This document shows, one piece after another, positions 57,233-64,000 of a stretch of DNA of 64,000 bases. Position numbers and translations under genes: made by a program. The stretch lies in the NCBI RefSeq assembly GCF_000011565.2, contig NC_005861.2, positions 1-64,000 of the forward strand, written 5' to 3'. The notes beneath the pieces were generated by a model. The model was not told the origin of the DNA, ran no database searches, and was given only the letters and a program-made list of their open reading frames with translations. The stretch comes from Candidatus Protochlamydia amoebophila UWE25. Its GTDB lineage: Bacteria; Chlamydiota; Chlamydiia; Chlamydiales; Parachlamydiaceae. Every line of letters begins with the position of its first letter. Position 1 is the first letter of the stretch.

Positions 57233-60103
57233 TTAGCTGAGGAAAGCTAAGGTTGCAATATATGCTGGATTCCAAATTGTTTTTTCATTGATGTGAAATT
57301 GTGAAAAATAAGCAGAGACGGCTTCCCCATCTTCAATATCAATCTCATTCATTTTATTTGCCTTGACTTGCTCACAAAGTTCAGCAAGTTGCTCATAAAT
57401 GGATTGACGCGATTCAAACTCAATTTTATTTAAAAGAGAGTCGATAGTGATAAATTGCGAATCATTGGAGTTTAAATTTAGGTTATAAAAGGCCCGTAAT
57501 TTTTCAATATGAGATGTACTGAGTTGTGATTTAACTGCGTTCATCCAAAATGAACTAGCCATTAAAATGTTTGTTTGCTGTTCAAATGTTGAGGTTTTCC
57601 TTAAAATACGTTCTTTAGCTATTTGAATATTTTGCTCGGATAAGCACGCCATCCTTTCATAAAGCATAGAATTTGTTTCAATCGGTAATTCTAAAGCCTC
57701 TTTTAAATGAATTTGATAGCACAGATGAACCTCGATAGGATCGGTCATTCTTTGGGAAGCAGATGTTTTTTGCGCAATCTTAAATAGTTTATTTAATCTG
57801 GCTGAACCAATAATCAATGTTTTTAATTCCTCAGGGCTTAAATTTTGACTCTGGCATAATCGCATATGAAGCATCAGCTCATTTACACTTGTTGCCATAC
57901 GATCTCCACATGTACTTGTCGCATCGGCCAAAATTTGATAAGCCACTTGCAAATAATCTAAATTATTTTCGTTTGCCATCCAATCAAGAAAAGAAGAAAT
58001 TTTTTCTTTAGCGGCTTGTGGATTGGAGGTATAAAAAGGAGTGCTTTTTACCCTTGAAAACCAATTTAAGAGATTGTTTTTGGCTGTTTGAGGTAAATTA
58101 GACAGTAATTTGGTTTGGCAATTTTTATTACACCATTCTTTTAAGATTGATTCAAAGTTTAGAAAAATTTGATTAGTCTGATTATTATGAAAGCTAGGGG
58201 TATAAATTGATACATGAAATCTTGGCCCTTGATAGTTTGATTGGCTTGTCCTTCGATTTAATTGATCAAGTATTTCTCGACTTAAAGGATTGGCTTCTAA
58301 ATAAATTTCGCATTCAGATGATAGATGGAAAAGGCATTCAGGAATAGTCTCAAAATTATTTCCAGTAAGGTTAAGATTTCGAAGGTTTGTTAAGTTTGTA
58401 AATGTTTCAGGTAATGTTTGAAGTTGATTGTAGTTAAGATGAAGTTCAGTAAGATTGATTAAGTTTGAAAATGTTTCAGGCAATATTTGAATTTGATTAT
58501 TATACAAATAAAGACATTGAAGTTTTGTTAGGTTTCCGAAAGACTCTGGAAGTGAATGAAATTGATTATTTGCAAGGTTTAGGTAGTTAATTTGATTTAA
58601 ATTTCCAAAAGAATTAGGCAATGTTTGAAGATTGTTATTATTCAAATCAAGCGTTTGAAGATTGACCAGATTTGTAAGCGACCCAGGTAACGATTGAAGC
58701 TGGTTATAGGCAATGTGAAGATCTCTAAGTTGAGTTAAATTTCCAAAAGAATGGGGTAGGACTTGCAGTTGATTATTGCTCAGGTTTAGGACGTGGAGCC
58801 GATTTAAATTTCCAAAAGAGTCAGGTAACGTTCGAAGATTGTTATTATTCAGATCAAGCGTTTGAAGATTGATCAGATTTGTAAACAATTCGGGTAGCGA
58901 TTGAAGTTGATTATAAGCAATTTGAAGTTTTTTAAGTTGAGTCAATTTTCCAAAGGAAGTAGGGAGCAATTCGAGTTTGTTATTGTTAAGATAAAGTTTA
59001 GTAAGGTTTGTTAGATTTCCAAAAAATTGAGGTAATATTTGAAGTTGGTTATTTGCCAGATTGAGTTTGTTAAGTTGGTTTAAATTTCCAAAAGAAGTAG
59101 GGAGCAATTCGAGTTTATTATTGTATAAATAAAGAAATTGAAGATTTGTTAGGTTTCCGAAAGAATCTGGCAGTGTCTGAAGTTGATTATTTATAAGATT
59201 TAGGAAGAAAAGATTTATTAAATTTCCAAAAGAACTAGGCAATAATTGAATGTTCTTTTCTGTTAGGCTGATCATACTAGTATCATGAATTTCAAAAAAT
59301 CTACAAAATTGTGCTAGTGCGTCATCTAATAATATAGGTTCGGATCTCGGGATAATCTGATCCATAAGTTCACTGCAAAAGCTAGGTGTTGGACTGGATA
59401 CCTGAAATTTAGGTCCCTGATAATTTGTTTGATTCACTCTTTGATTTAATTGATCAAGTATTTCTTGGCTTAAAGGATTTTCTTTTAAATTAATATCACA
59501 GGCGGATGGTAAACGGAAAAGGCAATCTGGAATCTCGCTGAACTGATTATTACAAAGATTAAGAGACCGAAGATTCGTTAAGTTTTCGAAAGAATTGGGT
59601 AGGGTTTGAAGTTGGTTATTTGTAAGATCTAGATGGTTAAGTTGATTTAAATTTCCAAAAGAACTAGGCAATATGTGAAGGTTCTTTTCTGCTAGGCTGA
59701 TAATCCTTGTGTTGTAAATTTCAAAGATTTTGCAAAATTGTGCTAATTCGCTATCCAAGGTCGTTAGATAAGCATTCGTTTTCATTAAAGAACTGGATGA
59801 TAATGGGGGAATTAAATTTGTACTTGGTAAAGATACATCAGATCTTGGACGTATGATAACATTCTTAGAAATGACACTTTTTTTTTGATCCCATACAATC
59901 TTTTTCCATTGAGATCGAAGCTGATTTTTATCGAAACAGTCAAATATTAAATGTAACAAAGTTTGAAAAATTGTTTTGCATAATAAATTAATCCGGCTAG
60001 AAAATTTTAAAGCTTTATTGGATTGTTGGTAATCATGATTGTCTGAAAAGGCTATGAGAGTAGTAGGATTAAGGTTGTGATTAACTTTATTCAAAATTTC
60101 CAT
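57233..60103 (-). CDS. LRR protein with NEL-type E3 ubiquitin ligase domain, probable effector
   Basis: A 956-residue protein. Two tandem LRR modules share the same cap sequences. Module 1 (about 117-235) begins with ELAQFCKIFEI and ends with ENPLSQEILDQLNQRVNQ. Module 2 (about 260-640) begins ALAQFCRFFEI and ends ANPLSREILDQLNRRTSQ. Repeats have a 23-residue period (LPxSFGNLxxLxxLxLxxNxLQ): roughly three in module 1 and about fifteen in module 2. The C-terminal 300 residues are helical and contain ADATSTCGDRMATSVNELM. This matches the catalytic CxD motif of the IpaH/SspH NEL ligases (Cys732, Asp734), followed by ARLNKL and DPIEVHLCYQIHLKEAL. Such enzymes are injected by type III secretion and ubiquitinate host proteins selected by the LRR part. 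No signal peptide. Secretion and substrate are inferred. Confidence 0.9.
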   Translation of the reverse strand: MEILNKVNHNLNPTTLIAFSDNHDYQQSNKALKFSSRINLLCKTIFQTLLHLIFDCFDKNQLRSQWKKIVWDQKKSVISKNVIIRPRSDVSLPSTNLIPPLSSSSLMKTNAYLTTLDSELAQFCKIFEIYNTRIISLAEKNLHILPSSFGNLNQLNHLDLTNNQLQTLPNSFENLTNLRSLNLCNNQFSEIPDCLFRLPSACDINLKENPLSQEILDQLNQRVNQTNYQGPKFQVSSPTPSFCSELMDQIIPRSEPILLDDALAQFCRFFEIHDTSMISLTEKNIQLLPSSFGNLINLFFLNLINNQLQTLPDSFGNLTNLQFLYLYNNKLELLPTSFGNLNQLNKLNLANNQLQILPQFFGNLTNLTKLYLNNNKLELLPTSFGKLTQLKKLQIAYNQLQSLPELFTNLINLQTLDLNNNNLRTLPDSFGNLNRLHVLNLSNNQLQVLPHSFGNLTQLRDLHIAYNQLQSLPGSLTNLVNLQTLDLNNNNLQTLPNSFGNLNQINYLNLANNQFHSLPESFGNLTKLQCLYLYNNQIQILPETFSNLINLTELHLNYNQLQTLPETFTNLTNLRNLNLTGNNFETIPECLFHLSSECEIYLEANPLSREILDQLNRRTSQSNYQGPRFHVSIYTPSFHNNQTNQIFLNFESILKEWCNKNCQTKLLSNLPQTAKNNLLNWFSRVKSTPFYTSNPQAAKEKISSFLDWMANENNLDYLQVAYQILADATSTCGDRMATSVNELMLHMRLCQSQNLSPEELKTLIIGSARLNKLFKIAQKTSASQRMTDPIEVHLCYQIHLKEALELPIETNSMLYERMACLSEQNIQIAKERILRKTSTFEQQTNILMASSFWMNAVKSQLSTSHIEKLRAFYNLNLNSNDSQFITIDSLLNKIEFESRQSIYEQLAELCEQVKANKMNEIDIEDGEAVSAYFSQFHINEKTIWNPAYIATLAFLS

Positions 60104-60860
60104 CCAAATTAGTTGTATGATTTATAAATTACTTATTTAAAAAACAAAACAATACACATGCGAAATTTTTACAAATTAATTTGTAATTAAAAATTAATCG
60201 TTTAAAATATAAAAAGTAACAAATTTAAGACGTTCTCTCTGTGTATCCAAGACCCTTATAGCTTCGTTAGAGTTGTTGTGATAAAAAAGAGATTTTCTAG
60301 CAAACATGCATAATAGCTGCTACTTGCATTCAAATATTTGAAATAAGATTTTAAAGATAGGTTTTTTTATGCAAAAAATATTTTTAAAAGTTCACAAAAG
60401 TCAAAACAGGAAAAGAAAATAGGCAAATAAGAACAAGTAAAACTTCACAGCTTTTTACCTTATAGTCTTTTGCTTAAGAAACTTGTATTTTTCTTTCCAT
60501 CCCATCAATTGTAGGGGGATATAAATAACCTCTTTTGTTTTTGATTTAGCAACCTAATCTTAAATGACTCTCTGTATTGACCAGATGGCGGGTTATTTCT
60601 TCTAACACCTTTGACAAGTCATCATATTGATCTGGGCTTAAATAAATGCCTTCGATACATAGCGCGGTAATCCTCCAAAATTAACGCGCACGCAGGCATT
60701 TTAGCTAATCCAATCTTTTGAAAGCTGAGCTGCTTTTAGAATCCTAGCTTTCGTTCAATTTCAAGATATGCAAAAGCTATTGAACGCGGAAATATTAAAA
60801 AAATTGCTTTAATAAATTTTGATTGTTATTATTTAAAGTATTTAAATAGAGGAAGCTACT
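60104..60860. other. Gap of 757 bases with a short coding remnant
   Basis: On the minus strand, about 60546-60660, a frame ending at a TAA reads GIYLSPDQYDDLSKVLEEIT followed by RHLVNTESHLRLGC. It is preceded in other frames by NACVRVNFGGLPR. The composition is clearly protein-like, but I cannot name the family and the frame is broken upstream, so it is a gene relic. The left 430 bases hold nothing recognisable apart from the LRR-NEL promoter region. Confidence 0.45.
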
Positions 60861-61208
60861 ATGGGTCCTGGGAATACGTCTATATTACACATTACCGTTC
60901 CTGCTTGGGCAGCTGCTGGATACATTTATGGTAAAGTTGCAAATACTTCTCCAAAAATGTGTGCCCTCATTTTTGCTGTTTCTAAAATTGCTGATGTGTC
61001 GCTTTCAATATGTCATGCTCTTTTTAGTTATAAAACAGGTTTTTGCGCGAGAGTTTCTATTAATCGTGCTTATGCAGTTACAAGTTTGATTGTAAATACA
61101 ATCACTATTATTGCCATGTATCGTTTAAAACTTATTGCTCAAACTGGTGTTGCTATATTTGCAGGATTATCTGTTTTATATTCTATAATTAACTATAACT
61201 TTCGTTGA
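60861..61208 (+). CDS. Small multi-span membrane protein, unknown
   Basis: A 115-residue protein with three to four hydrophobic segments (about 10-25, 33-52, 68-86, 91-110) and short polar loops. An AGAGGAAGC ribosome site precedes the ATG. No family is recognised. Paired hydrophobic hairpins are a feature of chlamydial inclusion-membrane (Inc) proteins, and the neighbours look like host-interaction genes. An Inc-like role is therefore possible but unproven. Confidence 0.6.
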   Translation: MGPGNTSILHITVPAWAAAGYIYGKVANTSPKMCALIFAVSKIADVSLSICHALFSYKTGFCARVSINRAYAVTSLIVNTITIIAMYRLKLIAQTGVAIFAGLSVLYSIINYNFR

Positions 61209-61804
61209 AAAATCGGTACTGAATTCGTTAACCATAAACAGGGCTAAAGTCATTAGGCTTTTCTGTTTGCTCTTGTATCCATTTTAAAACTTGTTGTGAG
61301 TAAAGTTGAAATAATAGAGGAAGTATTTAACGAAATTATTTTGTAAATCACCTGCAGTATTACGCTGCGACTAAATTCAGACGTCAAGTTTTGCATATAA
61401 ATTAGTTAAAATAGATTTGTATTTTTTTTAAATTTTTTACTCAGATACATGCTTTAAAGAAGCGGAAACAATTGTTTTCTTTATTAGCATTAGAGATAAC
61501 CATTGTTTCTAGATTGCATATTCGATTGACATATTTTAATTTTTTAATCGCCATAATTCCTTTAAGAATAGCTTTACCCACAAACATATCTAGCGCATAT
61601 TTTCCAGTCGTATAAAACCAATTAATTATCCTTTCTAAGGTTTAATGAAAACAACGTTTCCAAAAATCTAGACTATCCAACTCAATAAAGTTTGCTTATA
61701 TGTAAAGTCAAAAATTATTGCTCTCGAATAGGGACAAATTTAATTTAGTTGGTGATTAGCTATTTACTAGGTGGCTAATCTTTTAATAAGTAGATTCTAA
61801 TTGT
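61209..61804. other. Gap of 596 bases with coding remnants on the minus strand
   Basis: Two protein-like stretches without valid starts are seen on the minus strand. One of about 59 codons (about 61460-61640) contains WFYTTGKYALDMFVGKAILK and ends at a TGA. A second ends LYSQQVLKWIQEQTEKPNDF-SPVYG at a TAA near 61225. Neither matches a family I know. They are probably pieces of one or more decayed genes. Confidence 0.4.
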
Positions 61805-64000
61805 TTATTCGATTAGTCCTGATAAGAAAAAAGCTCCCCATAAGTGAGGCTTTTCTCGTTTTTGCTTAATGCCCACTAGCATAGCTTTTTGCAAAGCTTG
61901 CGCTTTGTTTAATTTTTTCGTTTCTATGCCCAAAAGATGTCGATAAAATGTGTCAACCATCTGAAGCGTCAGATCGCTATCCGGTAGTTGCCAATAAGTT
62001 GCGACCGTTGACAAAGCACCTGCGGCAAGAAAAGACCAGATGGGACCAACGCTTCCTTCTCCGTGAAGCTTGCCTCTACCAGAGAAACAAGCACTCATAA
62101 AAACCAGTTCTGTACGAAGAGTCAGCGACGCAATTTCTTGTGCATGGAGATATCCTTGAATATGCTCTTCATCCGGAGCAAGCTTAAAAAGCCCTTCAAA
62201 AACGGAATGAGGATCGAGTTTTTCTTCTGGCTTTGCGCCTGTTGACCCATGACAGGCAAGATGAATCCAACGCGCATCCACCATCCCTTCTAAAACACGC
62301 TGGGCTGTGGCATTTTCTTGTAAAAGGGTTCTTTTCGGAGTTGTTGCAAGGAGAGGAGCAACAATTGCTTGAGCTTCTTTTTCCGCCAATGGTAATGCGT
62401 CTTTTGAATGGGGTGTTGTAGGGTTACCAATGACGAGAGAATTTTCTGAAAAATTTTTAGGAATTTCATCCAATAATTTGAGTATTCCCATAGAAGGGGC
62501 AATGGAGATGGGATGTTTTTCTATGAAATATTTTCCCCCTTTATCTAAAAAAGCAGCGAAGGGAATTTGAGCAAGAAATCCGTCAGGAATAATCGTCACG
62601 ACCTGCTGAGGATCTTTGGGGAGATAGGATTCAAGTGGAGCAATGAGGGTTTCATACCAAAGAGAAAGGCGTTCTTTAAAAGATTGCAAAACAGCAGAGT
62701 TTGTACTCTCATCTGGATCTCCTCGGGTTAGCTCATCTAGAAAAGTATACGTAGCGGAACTACGCGTTTTTTTCGGACGAATAAAAGGTCTTCTTTTAGC
62801 AACTGTTGGCTCAACAATAAAAGGAAACTTTTTGAAAACCTGTGTTGATTCTTGGACCTCTTCTGTTAAAATTCCAATAGGAAGCTGCTGGCAGATGATT
62901 TCGCCCTGCGGAGGAATAATCCAAGCAGTGATACAGTCTGTGCTTTTGGAAGCAAAAGAATAAACGATCAAGCAAGTGTTCAACTTGTGGGCAAGAGCTT
63001 GCATTTCTTGGACTGTGAGTCCTGAAGAGATTAAAGAGTCATCCTTTTGAAATTTAAATTTTTCTGTCAGAGCGGAGATCAAGGCATGTGAACGTCTAAA
63101 ATCTGTGATTTGCAAGGCGTCATCAGTTTTACCTTGTTTTAGAAAAAGTCTCTCCAAGCTTAAAAATGTCCCCGCTTGCTCTTCAAAAAAAGTAATCTGC
63201 CACTGGTTGTGTCTTTTAAGCTCTTGATGCAATACAGCATAAACAGCAATACTTTTGCGATAATTCTCCTCTGCTAACTTAAGATCAAATTTTTTATATA
63301 ATTCGGCTAAGTTATGGTATCCCATCGCTTCGTTAAGGCGATCTTCAGACTGTTGAGATAAACAAATACATTCTTCAATCCAGTCTATTGCCTTTTTTGT
63401 ATTTCCCATAGCATCATAGCATAGACCTAAGCCATAAAAGCTGTCTTTTTTTACTTTTGGATTATCAATCGTATTGGCTTTTTTATACAGCTCAAGTGCC
63501 TTAGGAAATCTACCGAGGAAAAAAAAAGCATGTCCCAAATTTACTAAAATTTTAGCTTGTATTAGGGCCTCTTCTGCTACTTCTAATGCTTTTCTATAAT
63601 ATTTTATGCCTTCAAGATAATTTTTATCATGGCAATATGCATTACCAAGATTACTATATGCTATTTCTAAAAACTGTGGAAAAAAAATTGATTTCTCATT
63701 AATCTCTAAAGCTTGCTTTTGATAATCAATTTCTCTTGGATAATCTCCAATAGTACCATAAATGCTTCCAACAGCTATTAACGCATTAAATTTATGCTCA
63801 AGTGCTTCTAAATTCTCTTCTTGAATTGATGGATGCTGAATTAGCTCTAAGATTTTTTCAGCCTGGGAAATAGCTTTTTTATATCGGCCAAAATCATTAA
63901 AAAAGCCAACCAAGTTTTCATGAATTCTTATTGCGAGAAACAAGTCGCTTTGGGGAAGAAATTCAAGTGCCTTGTAATAAGCCTGTTTAGCTTCCTTGTA
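61805..64000 (-). CDS. TPR-CHAT protein, 5' end beyond the window
   Basis: The frame runs open to base 64000 and reads YKEAKQAYYKALEFLPQSDL there, so the start lies outside the window. The apparent start at 63943 is an internal TTG. The N-terminal half has at least eight tetratricopeptide repeats (e.g. LGNAYCHDKNYLEGIKYYRK, LGLCYDAMGNTKKAIDWIEE). The C-terminal half is a CHAT domain, a caspase-like peptidase fold. It has catalytic His in WIHLACHGSTGA (codon 62249-62251) and Cys in FMSACFSGRG (codon 62087-62089), 54 codons apart, plus GPIWSFLAAGALSTVATYW. The visible part is 732 residues. CHAT domains act as proteases in signalling, defence or cell-death systems; the partner and target here are unknown. 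Confidence 0.92.
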   Translation of the reverse strand, partial: YKEAKQAYYKALEFLPQSDLFLAIRIHENLVGFFNDFGRYKKAISQAEKILELIQHPSIQEENLEALEHKFNALIAVGSIYGTIGDYPREIDYQKQALEINEKSIFFPQFLEIAYSNLGNAYCHDKNYLEGIKYYRKALEVAEEALIQAKILVNLGHAFFFLGRFPKALELYKKANTIDNPKVKKDSFYGLGLCYDAMGNTKKAIDWIEECICLSQQSEDRLNEAMGYHNLAELYKKFDLKLAEENYRKSIAVYAVLHQELKRHNQWQITFFEEQAGTFLSLERLFLKQGKTDDALQITDFRRSHALISALTEKFKFQKDDSLISSGLTVQEMQALAHKLNTCLIVYSFASKSTDCITAWIIPPQGEIICQQLPIGILTEEVQESTQVFKKFPFIVEPTVAKRRPFIRPKKTRSSATYTFLDELTRGDPDESTNSAVLQSFKERLSLWYETLIAPLESYLPKDPQQVVTIIPDGFLAQIPFAAFLDKGGKYFIEKHPISIAPSMGILKLLDEIPKNFSENSLVIGNPTTPHSKDALPLAEKEAQAIVAPLLATTPKRTLLQENATAQRVLEGMVDARWIHLACHGSTGAKPEEKLDPHSVFEGLFKLAPDEEHIQGYLHAQEIASLTLRTELVFMSACFSGRGKLHGEGSVGPIWSFLAAGALSTVATYWQLPDSDLTLQMVDTFYRHLLGIETKKLNKAQALQKAMLVGIKQKREKPHLWGAFFLSGLIE

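Noticed and set aside
57233-60103. Regularly spaced DNA repeats in the LRR gene as a CRISPR array
   Set aside because: The 69-base periodicity is the coding signature of 23-residue leucine-rich repeats in an intact frame.
61805-64000. TPR-CHAT as part of a CRISPR-guided protease (Craspase)
   Set aside because: No CRISPR repeats, Cas genes or gRAMP-like gene are visible in the window.

Overview
The window is AT-rich DNA from a bacterium of the Parachlamydiaceae type, most like Protochlamydia (amoeba symbionts in the Chlamydiae). This call rests on gene order and protein features, because no database search was possible. nth-mnmE next to psd, ruvC-ruvA behind a coiled-coil gene, and groES-groEL are arrangements known from Chlamydia. 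Beside them sit genes typical of amoeba-associated relatives: a leucine-rich-repeat protein with a NEL-type E3 ligase domain, a TPR-CHAT protein, an RHS protein, a SopB/IpgD-like phosphatase and a phosphoketolase.

Layout. 0-1 kb: a dead DinJ/YafQ-type toxin-antitoxin pair. 1-4 kb: a 994-residue protein of unknown function with a papain-like cysteine motif. 4.4-5.9 kb: an outer-membrane beta-barrel followed by a clear terminator. 5.9-8.3 kb: phosphoketolase. 9.4-11.2 kb: an LplT-like transporter fused to a PlsC-like acyltransferase. 11.8-20.7 kb: a complete overlapping recC-recB-recD operon. 20.8-21.3 kb: remains of an Old Yellow Enzyme gene. 21.6-23.6 kb: a probable phosphoinositide-phosphatase effector. 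23.9-26.6 kb: an overlapping three-gene ABC importer of the sulfonate/nitrate/taurine class. 26.7-29.6 kb: a UDP-sugar pyrophosphorylase and an LPS heptosyltransferase. 29.9-37.4 kb: housekeeping genes (coiled coil, ruvC, ruvA, nth, mnmE, psd, peroxiredoxin, metallo-beta-lactamase-fold hydrolase, tRNA-Arg). 37.5-42.1 kb: a secreted 1511-residue RHS/YD-repeat protein ending in a serine-hydrolase-like domain. 42.3-48 kb: prmA, small membrane proteins including a 28-residue one, an FmdB-type zinc ribbon, groES-groEL with a near-consensus promoter, and a NamZ-type muramidase. 48.3-54.2 kb: putA overlapping a uvrD/pcrA helicase gene. 54.2-64 kb: an accessory stretch with a broken acetyltransferase gene, a secreted Tyr/Asn-rich protein, an M4 metallopeptidase without signal peptide, the LRR-NEL protein, a small membrane protein and a TPR-CHAT protein cut by the window end.

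How the parts work together. The housekeeping genes cover recombination and repair (RecBCD, RuvAC, Nth, UvrD), protein folding, phospholipid and LPS synthesis, and central carbon and proline metabolism. The accessory genes point to interaction with a eukaryotic host: ubiquitin ligation, phosphoinositide dephosphorylation, proteolysis and a secreted RHS hydrolase. Four pseudogenes (antitoxin, toxin, Old Yellow Enzyme, acetyltransferase) and long gene-poor AT-rich gaps show continuing gene decay around the accessory genes.
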